From Cryobacterium sp. PH31-AA6 (GTDB lineage: Bacteria; Actinomycetota; Actinomycetes; Actinomycetales; Microbacteriaceae), in the NCBI RefSeq assembly GCF_030063195.1, contig NZ_JASISS010000001.1, forward strand, positions 305,828 through 369,827: a stretch of 64,000 nt of DNA, read 5' to 3'. Shown one piece after another: positions 25,905-34,750 of this stretch (position 1 is the first letter of the stretch; the number at the start of each line of letters is the position of its first letter). A program made the position numbers and the translations under genes. The notes below the pieces were generated by a model that was not told the origin of the DNA, did no database searches, and was given only the letters and a program-made list of their open reading frames with translations.

Positions 25905-27610
25905 CCGCCGCCACGTCGGACCGGGGTTCTCTCCCGGCCGGCAGTGCCGACTCCCCGCGCCGCCGGTGGGTAGGCCTCGTCTTCATCAGCATCGCGGTCG
26001 CCTTGATCATCGTGGATTCCACGATCATCAACGTGGCCATCCCGTCGATCGTCGACGACCTCGCCATCACCTCCACCCAGGTGCAATGGGTGCAGGAGAG
26101 CTACACCCTCGTCTTCGCCGCGCTGCTGCTCGTCTTCGGCACACTGGCGGACCGTTACGGGCGCCGGAGGCTCCTGTTGCTCGGCGTGGGCGTGTTCGCC
26201 GCGGCATCCGTGCTCGCCGCCCTGGCGGGATCGGGCGACCTGCTCATCGGCGCGCGCCTGATCCAGGGTGTCGGTGGCGCCATGGTGCTGCCCACCACCC
26301 TGTCGCTGATCAACGCCACCTTCCGCGGTCGCGACCGCGGCATCGCGTTCGCCATCTGGGGGTCCACCATCGGCGGCATGGTCGCCGTCGGCCCGCTGCT
26401 CGGCGGCTGGCTCACCACCTATTACTCCTGGCGCTGGGCGTTCGGTATCAACATTCCGCTCGGCATCATCATCGTCGTCGGGGTGCTCGCCTTCGTGGTG
26501 GAATCCCGGGATGCCGGCGAGCCCCGCCGGGTGGACTCGATCGGCGCGGTGCTCTCCGTGCTCACCAGCGCGTCGCTGGTCTTCGGCCTGATCGAGGGTC
26601 GCAGCTATGGCTGGTGGCTGACCAACAAGGCGATGGTGGTCGGCGACTGGACCTGGCCGTTCGAACTATCCCCGATTCCCTTCTCGTTCGCTCTCACCCT
26701 CCTCTCGGGCGTGGCCTTCGTCGCCTGGGGGTTGCACCGTCAGCGCACGGGCCGCACCACGCTGCTCGCCTTCTCTCTGTTCCGGATTGCCTCCTTCCGC
26801 AACGGCAACATCGCGGCGATGATCGTCTCGCTCGGCGAGTTCGGCATCATCCTCTCCCTCCCGCTCTGGCTCCAGAACGTGCTCGGCTACGACGCGCTAC
26901 AGACCGGTTTCGTGCTGCTCGCCCTGGCCGGCGGCTCGTTCGTCGCGAGCGGAGTGTCCGGCGCGTTCGGTAACAAACTCTCGCGGGAGTCCATCGTGCG
27001 GCTCGGCATTCTCGCGGAGATCATCGGTGTCACGGGGCTCGGGGTGGTCATCTCGAAGGATGCGACCTGGCTGTCGGTCGTGCCGTTCCTCTTCATTTAC
27101 GGCATCGGCGTCGGCCTCGCGACGGCACAGCTCACCGGGGTCGTCCTCAAGGACGTGCCGGTCGAGAAGAGCGGCCAGGGTTCCGGCACCTCGAGCACCG
27201 CCAGGCAGATCGGCTCGGCGCTCGGCATCGCCGTGCTCGGCACCGTGCTGTTCACCTCGGTCGGTGCGTCCCTCGACGCGAAACTGGCCGAGATCCCCGG
27301 CATCCCGGTGACCGTCCAGGCGCAGGTCGTCGACGCCGTCGTTGACAGCGCCGGCGCGGCCATCCCCTCACTCGAGGCCCGCAGCCCGGCCCTGGCGGAT
27401 GCCGCGCGCGACGCGTTCAGCGAGGGCACCCGGAATTCGGCGTTCGCCGCCGCAGGCTTCCTCGTGCTCGGCTTCCTCGCCACGCTCCGCCTGTCCGCCA
27501 CCGCTGCGGCGCCCCGAGGGGTCCGCGAGGCCGAGACCGGGACCGAGGCCGAGGCCGAGACCGAGACCGAGGCCGGGCCCGACGGCGCCAAGGCGGCCCA
27601 GACCTCGTGA
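25901..27610 (+). CDS. MFS transporter, DHA2 (14-TMS) drug exporter type
   Basis: A 569-residue major-facilitator exporter. Typical motifs include VDSTIINVAIPSIV (helix 1 motif D1), FGTLADRYGRRRLLL (motif A), QGVGGAMVLPTTLSLI (motif C-like) and about 14 predicted helices, as in EmrB/QacA proton-drug antiporters. Substrate is unknown. The C-terminal tail is an acidic Glu/Ala/Thr repeat encoded by GAGGCC/GAGACC units (about 27520-27585). The ATG overlaps the TspO-like stop (ATGA). The longer frame from 25649 is out of frame with that gene and not used. Confidence 0.88.
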   Translation: MTAATSDRGSLPAGSADSPRRRWVGLVFISIAVALIIVDSTIINVAIPSIVDDLAITSTQVQWVQESYTLVFAALLLVFGTLADRYGRRRLLLLGVGVFAAASVLAALAGSGDLLIGARLIQGVGGAMVLPTTLSLINATFRGRDRGIAFAIWGSTIGGMVAVGPLLGGWLTTYYSWRWAFGINIPLGIIIVVGVLAFVVESRDAGEPRRVDSIGAVLSVLTSASLVFGLIEGRSYGWWLTNKAMVVGDWTWPFELSPIPFSFALTLLSGVAFVAWGLHRQRTGRTTLLAFSLFRIASFRNGNIAAMIVSLGEFGIILSLPLWLQNVLGYDALQTGFVLLALAGGSFVASGVSGAFGNKLSRESIVRLGILAEIIGVTGLGVVISKDATWLSVVPFLFIYGIGVGLATAQLTGVVLKDVPVEKSGQGSGTSSTARQIGSALGIAVLGTVLFTSVGASLDAKLAEIPGIPVTVQAQVVDAVVDSAGAAIPSLEARSPALADAARDAFSEGTRNSAFAAAGFLVLGFLATLRLSATAAAPRGVREAETGTEAEAETETEAGPDGAKAAQTS

Positions 27611-27614
27611 AAAC

Positions 27615-28592
27615 CTAGATCTCGGAATCGTCCAGGGGTGCGGGATCGGTCCCCGTCGCGGCGGTTCCCGCCGGAGGGGCGGTCTTCGGCGGGCTCTCGC
27701 CGCGACGGCGGGGCTGCGGCCTCTGGTAGGAGAGCTCACCACCGAGTCGACCGCCGTACGGGCGGCCATGGTCGGCGTACTCCTCGCGGAAGAATCCCAT
27801 CCGCCATTGCCCCATCTCGATCCGGGCGCCCGTGCGCAGCACCTGACCGCCCTCCTTCTGGCCGGGGAACGGCATCGCCCCACCCGCCACCGGGCCCAGT
27901 GGGTAGAGCACATACTCGTCCTGGGCATCGTGGCGGATCTCGGCGTGCAGAGGCTGCAAACCCTGGAGCTGCAGATCCGCCGTCGGGGAGGACCCGATCG
28001 TGGTCACGCCCGGCAGCAGATTGAACTCGCGCGGCATCTGCCCGTTCCAGTTCTCTGAACCCACGACGAAGATGAGCCGAGGCCGACCGGCCCCGGCCGC
28101 GTAGTGCGTCGTGGTGATCCGGCGCCGAATCCGGCGGTCGAAGGTCGGTACCAGCGGGAACAGGGTCGGCGGGGGCAGTGGCAGGGAGGGCGCCTTCCCG
28201 GTTGCGGCACTGCGGCGTCGCAGTAGCGGAGCCAGGGCGGTCCTGCTGCCGAGGTCGATGTGCGGGGAGCCGGTGAGCAGGCGCTTGATCACGGGTGCCC
28301 GCACGGCGCCGAGTCGAATGATCACGCCGTCCGGGCCGGACAACGATACGGTCAGACCCCGCTCGGCCAGGTCCGCGGCCAAACCGCGGATGTCCTTGAG
28401 TTTGATCTTCCGGGCCCGCACGAAGAGTTCGGGCTTGCTGGAGTAGACCTCCACGTCCAGGCCGCTGGCGGTGATCGTGCCCGTCATCTGCTGGGCGGTG
28501 GAGGGGTCGGCGCCGGCCCCGGCGGGAACCTTCCCGCCCGGCTCCTCGAGCGAGAACGCCAGGTCGATGTCCAGGCGGGTGGAGGGACTCAT
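27615..28592 (-). CDS. FHA domain-containing protein
   Basis: A 325-residue protein. Residues ~190-285 form a forkhead-associated domain with PGVTTIGSSPTADLQL and the conserved His in LQPLHAEI, predicted to bind phosphothreonine peptides. Residues 1-110 form an uncharacterised N-terminal domain, and a Pro-rich linker and basic segment (RRIRRRI) lie between. The C-terminus is disordered. No kinase gene is in the window, so its phospho-partner is unknown. It follows the 87-residue gene by two bases and is probably co-transcribed with it. Confidence 0.8.
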   Translation of the reverse strand: MSPSTRLDIDLAFSLEEPGGKVPAGAGADPSTAQQMTGTITASGLDVEVYSSKPELFVRARKIKLKDIRGLAADLAERGLTVSLSGPDGVIIRLGAVRAPVIKRLLTGSPHIDLGSRTALAPLLRRRSAATGKAPSLPLPPPTLFPLVPTFDRRIRRRITTTHYAAGAGRPRLIFVVGSENWNGQMPREFNLLPGVTTIGSSPTADLQLQGLQPLHAEIRHDAQDEYVLYPLGPVAGGAMPFPGQKEGGQVLRTGARIEMGQWRMGFFREEYADHGRPYGGRLGGELSYQRPQPRRRGESPPKTAPPAGTAATGTDPAPLDDSEI

Positions 28593-28594
28593 CG

Positions 28595-28858
28595 CTACGG
28601 GGCGAGCGGTTCGGTGCTGGAACCCTCGCTCGTGGTGACCCGCAGGGTGCCGTTCAGCTTCCAGGTGGCGCGCGGGGCGTCCGGCCCGATGTCACGCGGC
28701 ACCTCGACGGTCATGTCGATGAAGCTGTAGTTGATGACGGCGCTCTTGCCCGTGAGATACGACCACATCTCCTTGCCGAGGTCGGTCCAGTCCTTGATGT
28801 TGTGTGCTTCCGGGCCGGCTGCGTTTGTGGCGCCTGTGGTGTTCTGGCTGTCAGTCAC
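28595..28858 (-). CDS. Conserved 87-residue protein upstream of FHA gene
   Basis: An 87-residue soluble protein starting VTDSQNTTGATNAAG, with a Ser/Thr/Asn-rich leader and a compact domain KEMWSYLTGKSAVINYSFID ... VEVPRDIGPDAPRATWKLNGTL. I recall similar short hypothetical proteins in actinobacteria, but no function. GTG at 28858 follows AAGGA at a good distance; the very long frame that extends to 31105 is an antisense shadow of the helicase gene and is rejected. It sits two bases before the FHA gene. Confidence 0.65.
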   Translation of the reverse strand: MTDSQNTTGATNAAGPEAHNIKDWTDLGKEMWSYLTGKSAVINYSFIDMTVEVPRDIGPDAPRATWKLNGTLRVTTSEGSSTEPLAP

Positions 28859-29056
28859 GGTGGTTCCTTCTTGCTCGTTGGAAGGGAATCGGGCGGCGGC
28901 TGAGGGTGACATACGCCGAATGTAGGTCAACCATAGCGGGCGGCGGCGGCCGGGGAAAGGCCCGTTTGCGGGATCCATGGCGCTTCCACAGCTGGGGTGT
29001 CGTCCTCGTTGTCGGAGGGGTCGGTTAGCCTCGGGGGAGCACCATTGGAGGCCACC

Positions 29057-32000
29057 GTGTTCCTGCTTGATCCCGGCACCATCGTCTACTCGGCGAGCGA
29101 CCTCAGCGCCGCCGCCGGTTGCGAATGGGCGGTGATGCGCCGGCTCGACGCGAAGCTCGGGCGAATCGAACCGATTGCGGAGACCGCAGACGCCATGCTC
29201 GCCCGCACAGCCGTGCTCGGCGACGCGCACGAACTGCGGATGCTCACCCGTCTCAAGCAGACCCGCCAGGTCGTCGAGATCGAACGCCCTGCCCTCGCCG
29301 AGATCGGAATCGCTGTGCAGGCGAGCGAAGCGGCGCTCACCGGCGGCGCCGAGGTCGTCTTCCAGGCCGCGTTCTTCGACGGACGGTTCCTCGGCTACGC
29401 CGACTTCATCATCCGGTCCGACGACGGCACCGCCTACGAGGTGTACGACACCAAGCTGGCGCGCAAAGCGAAGATCACCGCGCTGCTTCAACTGGCCGCC
29501 TACAGCGACCAGCTCGAGCGAATGGGGATCCGCACGGGGGAACGGGTGTACCTGCTCCTCGGCGACGGCCGCACGAGCTCGCACCGGTTGGCGGACATCC
29601 TGCCCGTCTACCGCGTCAGGCGGGCCCGTCTGGAACGTCTCGTTGACGAACGACTCGCCGACGCCGACCCGACCGAGTGGGGCGACCCGCGGTACACCGC
29701 CTGCGGGCGATGCGACGTCTGCGACGAGCAGGTGCAGCGGCACCGCGACGTGCTGCTGGTCGCCAACCTCAGGCTCAGCCAGCGTGCCAGGCTCCGGGCC
29801 GCCGGGGTGGCGACGATCGACGAGCTGGCCGTGACGACCGACCAGGTTCCCGGCCTCTCCGACGCGACACTGCACACCCTGCGCGAGCAGGCGAGGCTGC
29901 AGATCGCGCCGGCCGGCGCCGATCGGCCGGTGAACTGGGAGGTGATCAACCCGCTCGCGCTGGCCGCGCTTCCCGCTCCCGATCCGGGGGACATCTTCTT
30001 CGATTTCGAGGGTGACCCGCTGTATCAGGAGGGCACGGCCTGGGGGCTGGACTACCTCTTCGGCCTGGTCGAACCCGACGACACGTTCCGCTCGTTCTGG
30101 GCGCACAACCACGCCGAGGAACGCCGGGCCCTGGTCGACTTCCTCGAGTATCTGCGGGAACGGCGGGAGCGGCATCCGGGGATGCACATCTACCATTACG
30201 CGCCCTACGAACGCACCCACCTGCTCACTCTCGCGGCCCGGCACGGGGTGGGCGAGGACGCCGTCGACGGCCTGCTCCGCGACCACGTGCTCGTCGACCT
30301 CTACCCGGTCGTGCGCCAGGGCCTGCGCATCGGCAGTCGCAGCTATTCGCTGAAGAAGCTCGAGCCGCTCTACATGGGCGACGACGAGCGCGAGGGCGTC
30401 GCCAACGCCGCCGACTCGATCACCGAGTATGTGCGGTCCAGGGAACTGCTCGCCGACGGTGACACGGGTGCCGCGGCGGCCGTTCTCGCCGACATCGCGC
30501 GGTACAACGCCTATGACTGCCGGTCGACCAGGCGGCTGCGAGACTGGTTGCGGGGCCGCGCCGCGGAGAACGCGGTGCCGCTCGCGTCGGACGCCGAACC
30601 GGCCTTCGACCTGCCGGTGCGCGAACCTGATCCGGTCTACCTGGAGCTCGCCGCGATCCTGGCGCCGGTGCCGCCCGCCGACCGCAACCCGGACCAGACC
30701 GCGCTGGCTCTGGCCTCCGCCGCGATCGACTATCACCGGCGCGAGCAGAAATCGTTCTGGTGGGACCACTACTCGCGACTGGGGTCGCCCGTCGACGACT
30801 GGGCCGACACCCGCGATGTGCTCGTCGTCGACCTGGCCACCGCCACCGTGCAGACCGGCTGGCACCGGGAGGGCCGGCAGTCGCTCGACCGGCGCGTACT
30901 TCGCCTCTCGGGGTCCATCGCGCCCGGCAGCTCGCTCAAGGTCGGGCAGCAGCCCTTTCTGCTCTACGACCCGCCCTACCCGCCGATTCGGCCCAGCCCC
31001 GAACCGGGTGCGCGCACCGCACACAACAAGGCCACCATCGTGGAGGTGATCGACGAGTCGGTCTTCCTCGTCGAGGAGATCCTCGAGCGCGATGCGCCCC
31101 CGCACGACGCACTGCCGATCGCGTTGACCCCGGGCACGCCGCCGCCGGCCGGCAGTCAGATCGGCGCCATCTCCGGCTGGGGCCGGGCGGTGCTGGACGC
31201 CTGGCCCCAGCCACTGCCGGATGCCGCCTTCGACCTGCTCCGCCGTCGACCGCCCCGGCTGCTGGCCTCCACCGGCACAGCGTCGGAAGCGGGCCTCGAT
31301 CGTTCGTCGGAGGGCGATGTGACGAATGCGATCCTGGCGAGCCTGCTGCGCCTTGACCGGTCCTACCTCGCGGTGCAGGGGCCGCCCGGCACGGGCAAGA
31401 CCTACGTCGGGTCACGCGTGATCGCCGACCTCGTCGTCAACCACGGCTGGACCATCGGTGTCGTGGCCCAGTCCCACGCGGCGGTCGAAAACATGCTCCG
31501 CGCCGTGCTCACCGCCGGGGCCGAGGTCGGGCTCCTCCGCGACCGGGTCGGCAAGAAGTCGAAGAAGGGCGAGGAGCGTCGCACCGTTCCGTGGACGACG
31601 CTCGACCCCCAGACCTTCGGAACATTCACCGGCCGGTCCGGCGGTTGGGTGGTCGGCGGCACCGCCTGGGATTTCAGCAACGCCGACCGGCTGCCGCGTG
31701 CTTCCCTCGACCTCCTCGTCGTCGACGAGGCCGGTCAGTTCTCGCTGGCGAGCACGATCGCGTCGGCCGTCTCGGCGCGCCGCCTGCTGTTGCTCGGCGA
31801 TCCGCAGCAGCTGCCGCAGGTCAGTCAGGGCACGCATCCGGAGCCAGTGGATGAGTCAGCCCTCGGCTGGTTGAGCGCCGGGCACCGGGTGCTCCCGCCC
31901 GAATTCGGCTACTTCCTCGCCACCAGCTGGCGGATGCATCCGGCCGTCTGTGCTCCCGTCTCGGCGTTGTCCTACGAGGGCAAGCTTCTCTCGCACGAGT

Positions 32001-32536
32001 CGGACCGCACACTGGCCGGCGTCGAGCCGGGATTGCACCCGCTTGCAGTGGCGCACACGGCGAACTCCACCTCCTCGGTCGAGGAGGCGGACGTGGTGGT
32101 GGGGCTGGTGGCCGATCTGCTCGGGCGGGCCTGGACGTCGGCGGGAGCGACGATGCCGCTCGAACAGCACGGTGTCATCGTCGTGGCGCCGTACAACGCG
32201 CAGGTCGAGCTCATCCGCTCCCGGCTGCGCACGGCCGGCTTCGGGATGGTGCCGGTCGGCACCGTCGACAAGTTCCAGGGCCGGGAGGCCGCGGTGGCGA
32301 TCGTGTCGCTGGCGGCGTCGGCCGCGGCGGACGTGCCGCGGGGCCTGGAATTCCTGCTCCTGGCGAACCGGCTCAACGTGGCGATCTCCCGGGCCCAGTG
32401 GGCCGCGTGGTTGGTCCATTCACCGGCTCTGACGCAATCCCTGCCGACCAGTGTGGAGGCGCTCACCCAATTGAGCGCATTCATCACCCTCGTCACGCCA
32501 GACGGGGGCAGCGCCGACCAACCCGCAGCGAGATAA
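29057..32536 (+). CDS. TM0106-type nuclease / RNase H-like / UPF1-type helicase fusion
   Basis: A 1159-residue multidomain protein. Residues ~1-230 form a RecB/Cas4-like nuclease: GYADFII and YDTK carry the PD-(D/E)XK site, and C22 plus CGRCDVC (~216-222) match the four cysteines of Cas4/Dna2-type iron-sulfur nucleases. Residues ~310-510 form an RNase H-like domain (FFDFEGDPLY, then NAYDCRSTRRL). Residues ~750-1140 are an SF1 helicase of UPF1/DNA2 type: GPPGTGKT (775), VVDEAGQFS, LGDPQQLPQ, DKFQGREA, NVAISRA. It likely processes DNA ends or RNA:DNA structures. GTG at 29057 follows GGAGG. Convergent with ptsH. Confidence 0.88.
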   Translation: MFLLDPGTIVYSASDLSAAAGCEWAVMRRLDAKLGRIEPIAETADAMLARTAVLGDAHELRMLTRLKQTRQVVEIERPALAEIGIAVQASEAALTGGAEVVFQAAFFDGRFLGYADFIIRSDDGTAYEVYDTKLARKAKITALLQLAAYSDQLERMGIRTGERVYLLLGDGRTSSHRLADILPVYRVRRARLERLVDERLADADPTEWGDPRYTACGRCDVCDEQVQRHRDVLLVANLRLSQRARLRAAGVATIDELAVTTDQVPGLSDATLHTLREQARLQIAPAGADRPVNWEVINPLALAALPAPDPGDIFFDFEGDPLYQEGTAWGLDYLFGLVEPDDTFRSFWAHNHAEERRALVDFLEYLRERRERHPGMHIYHYAPYERTHLLTLAARHGVGEDAVDGLLRDHVLVDLYPVVRQGLRIGSRSYSLKKLEPLYMGDDEREGVANAADSITEYVRSRELLADGDTGAAAAVLADIARYNAYDCRSTRRLRDWLRGRAAENAVPLASDAEPAFDLPVREPDPVYLELAAILAPVPPADRNPDQTALALASAAIDYHRREQKSFWWDHYSRLGSPVDDWADTRDVLVVDLATATVQTGWHREGRQSLDRRVLRLSGSIAPGSSLKVGQQPFLLYDPPYPPIRPSPEPGARTAHNKATIVEVIDESVFLVEEILERDAPPHDALPIALTPGTPPPAGSQIGAISGWGRAVLDAWPQPLPDAAFDLLRRRPPRLLASTGTASEAGLDRSSEGDVTNAILASLLRLDRSYLAVQGPPGTGKTYVGSRVIADLVVNHGWTIGVVAQSHAAVENMLRAVLTAGAEVGLLRDRVGKKSKKGEERRTVPWTTLDPQTFGTFTGRSGGWVVGGTAWDFSNADRLPRASLDLLVVDEAGQFSLASTIASAVSARRLLLLGDPQQLPQVSQGTHPEPVDESALGWLSAGHRVLPPEFGYFLATSWRMHPAVCAPVSALSYEGKLLSHESDRTLAGVEPGLHPLAVAHTANSTSSVEEADVVVGLVADLLGRAWTSAGATMPLEQHGVIVVAPYNAQVELIRSRLRTAGFGMVPVGTVDKFQGREAAVAIVSLAASAAADVPRGLEFLLLANRLNVAISRAQWAAWLVHSPALTQSLPTSVEALTQLSAFITLVTPDGGSADQPAAR

Positions 32537-32575
32537 GCGAAGCACCGTCGTTGGGACAACGACGGTGCTTCGCTT
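32535..32575. terminator. Bidirectional hairpin between helicase and ptsH
   Basis: A perfect 19-bp stem (AAGCGAAGCACCGTCGTTG and its complement) with a 3-base loop. It starts inside the helicase stop codon TAA and ends 37 bases before the ptsH stop, so it can terminate both convergent transcripts. Confidence 0.75.
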
Positions 32576-32612
32576 CCCGGTCGGCCTGGGCCGGCCGGGT
32601 GTGACTGCGGCG

Positions 32613-32891
32613 CTACTCGGCGTCGAGGTCGGTTTCGAGGATCTTGACGAGGGCTTCGAGGGCCTCGTCGGCCCCTTCGCCCTCGGCGCGGAGAACGACG
32701 ACGTCGCCATTGGCTGCGCCGAGGCTCATCAGGCTCAGGATGCTGGAGGCATCCATGGCGTCCTCGACCGGGGCGCCCTCCATGCCGATCGTCACCTCGA
32801 TCGGCAGCTCGCCGACGGCGGCGGCGAAGATGGACGCGGGGCGGGCGTGCAGGCCAACCCGGCTGGCGATGGTTGCTTTACGTTCTGACAT
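32613..32891 (-). CDS. ptsH: HPr phosphocarrier protein of the PTS
   Basis: A 92-residue HPr. The active-site histidine is H15 in GLHARPAS, and the regulatory-type serine region is SSILSLMSLG (residues ~49-57). It passes phosphate from enzyme I to sugar-specific EII components in the cytoplasm. GAGGAG lies seven bases before the ATG. The gene follows ptsI on the minus strand after 80 bases; together with fruA it completes a fructose phosphotransferase system. Confidence 0.95.
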   Translation of the reverse strand: MSERKATIASRVGLHARPASIFAAAVGELPIEVTIGMEGAPVEDAMDASSILSLMSLGAANGDVVVLRAEGEGADEALEALVKILETDLDAE

Positions 32892-32971
32892 TATTTCTCC
32901 TCAATGATGCTCGTCGGGCAGCGCTCGGCGAATGTGGTGCGCCGCGACGCGACGCAAGGGGTTCGTCGGGC

Positions 32972-34657
32972 CTACAGGCCCAGCTTGGCCAGGATCGGCA
33001 GTTCGGCGCGCACGCTGGTGCGCGCTTCGTCCGCGTTGCGGGCGGAGAGCGCGAGCTCGGCGAGGCGCTTGGCCTCGTCGAGGGTGACGGTCTTCAGCAC
33101 TGCACCGACGGCGGCGAGGGAACGGGCGGTCATCGACAGGGTCGCGACGCCGAGGCCGACGAGGACCACGGCGAGCACGGGGTCGGCCGCGGCCTCCCCG
33201 CAGACGCCGACGGGCTTGTTCTTGCCCTGGGCGATCGAGCCGGCCACGGTCAGCTTGATCAGGTGCAGCACGGCGGGCTGCCAGGGCGAGTTCAGCGCGG
33301 CAAGGGTGCCGAGCTGGCGGTCGGCGGCCATCGTGTACTGGGTGAGGTCGTTCGTGCCGAGGCTGACGAAATCGACCTCGCCGAGAATCCGGTCGGCGAG
33401 CAGCGCCGCGGACGGCACCTCGACCATGACGCCCGGAATCTTCAGTCCGGCGACCCGGCACATCGCCGCGAAGTCGGCAGCCTCGTCGACGGTGGCGATC
33501 ATCGGCGCCATCACCCACACGTCGGCGGGAGAATCGGCGGCGGCGGTGGCGATCGCCGTGAGCTGGCGCTTGAGGACACCGGGGGTGGTCAGGTCGGTGC
33601 GGTAGCCGCGCACGCCCAGGGACGGGTTGGGCTCGGTGCTGTCGGTCAGGAACGGCAGGGGCTTGTCGGCGCCGGCGTCGAGGGTGCGCACGACGACCTT
33701 CTTGCCGGGGAACGCGTCGAACACGCCGCGATAGGCCACGACCTGCTCGTCGATGGTGGGCTCGGTCTCGCGTTCGAGGAAGCAGAACTCGGTGCGGAGC
33801 AGGCCGACGCCCTGGGCGCCGAGCTCGGCGGCCTTGACGGCGTCCGTCGCGCCGCCCACGTTCGCCAGCAGGGGCACGAGGTGCCCGTCGGAGGTGGTGC
33901 CGGTGCCGTCGAAGACGGACAGCGTCTCCGCGGCGAGCAGCCAGGCCGCGACGAGTTCCTGCTCGTCGGCGCCCGGGTCGACACTGAGAGTGCCGGCCGC
34001 GCCATCGACGTAGACCACGGTGCCGTCAGCGAGGTCGTCGACGCCGGCGGCGGCGACGACGGCCGGCAGGCCGAGGGCCCGGGCGATGATGGCGGTGTGC
34101 GACTGCGGACCGCCGCCGGAGGTGACCAGAGCCAGGACCTTCGCCGGGTCCAGGGTTGCGGTGTCGGCGGGGGCCAGGTCCTCGGCAACGAGGATGAACG
34201 GTTCGGTGGACTGCGGAATTCCCGGGGCGGGCACGCCGCGGAGTTCGGCGACGATGCGCGCACGAACGTCGAGGACGTCCGTGGCCCGGTCGGCCATGTA
34301 GCCGCCCAGGTTGTAGAGCATTTCGGCGACGGACGCGCCGGATTCCCAGATTGCCCGTTCCGCCGAGGTGCCGGCAGCCACGAGTTTCACTGCCGCCTTG
34401 ATCAGCATCGGGTCGGCCGCCATCAGGGCGGTGGCTTCTAATACGGCCTGGCTGGCTCCGGTCGCGGCTTTCGCGCGGCCCTGGAGCTCGGCCTGCACGA
34501 CCTTCGACGCGGCGCGGAGGCTGGCCGTTGCGTCGTCCACTGTCGTCGACGACGCCAGACGTTCCCCGGCAGGGGGTTCACTGACCGGTTTCGGCATCTG
34601 TCGTACTGCACCGATGATCCGACCTGGGCTGACGCCAACTCCAGAGAAATTCTGCAC
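32972..34657 (-). CDS. ptsI: Phosphoenolpyruvate-protein phosphotransferase (PTS enzyme I)
   Basis: A 561-residue enzyme I. The phosphohistidine is in GGGPQSHTAIIARA (near residue 187). The C-terminal TIM barrel contains DAGADKPLPF, GLLRTEF and the PEP-utiliser signature SLGTNDLTQY. It transfers phosphate from PEP to HPr. GTG at 34657 follows GAGG by eight bases. It lies between fruA, from which it is separated by a hairpin, and ptsH. A transcript of its own is likely because of that hairpin, but read-through from fru is possible. Confidence 0.95.
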   Translation of the reverse strand: MQNFSGVGVSPGRIIGAVRQMPKPVSEPPAGERLASSTTVDDATASLRAASKVVQAELQGRAKAATGASQAVLEATALMAADPMLIKAAVKLVAAGTSAERAIWESGASVAEMLYNLGGYMADRATDVLDVRARIVAELRGVPAPGIPQSTEPFILVAEDLAPADTATLDPAKVLALVTSGGGPQSHTAIIARALGLPAVVAAAGVDDLADGTVVYVDGAAGTLSVDPGADEQELVAAWLLAAETLSVFDGTGTTSDGHLVPLLANVGGATDAVKAAELGAQGVGLLRTEFCFLERETEPTIDEQVVAYRGVFDAFPGKKVVVRTLDAGADKPLPFLTDSTEPNPSLGVRGYRTDLTTPGVLKRQLTAIATAAADSPADVWVMAPMIATVDEAADFAAMCRVAGLKIPGVMVEVPSAALLADRILGEVDFVSLGTNDLTQYTMAADRQLGTLAALNSPWQPAVLHLIKLTVAGSIAQGKNKPVGVCGEAAADPVLAVVLVGLGVATLSMTARSLAAVGAVLKTVTLDEAKRLAELALSARNADEARTSVRAELPILAKLGL

Positions 34658-34712
34658 GGGATAACCTCTATTTCTTGCGCAGGGCCTCTGCCCGCACTAT
34701 TGATAGCTAATG

Positions 34713-34743
34713 TCGGCCGCCGCGCTCGTGACACGGCGGCCGA
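34713..34743 (-). terminator. Hairpin between fruA and ptsI
   Basis: TCGGCCGCCG and CGGCGGCCGA form a perfect 10-bp stem with an 11-base loop just after the fruA stop. It may terminate or attenuate the fru transcript before ptsI. Confidence 0.6.
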
Positions 34744-34750
34744 TACCAGT

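Noticed and set aside
28595..31105. 836-codon minus-strand frame ending in the 87-residue gene
   Set aside because: Only its last 87 codons look like protein; the rest is antisense to the Cas4-like/helicase gene, and a good ribosome site precedes GTG 28858.
32613..34657. ptsI-ptsH as part of one fru transcript
   Set aside because: A perfect 10-bp hairpin lies between fruA and ptsI; read-through is possible but not assumed.
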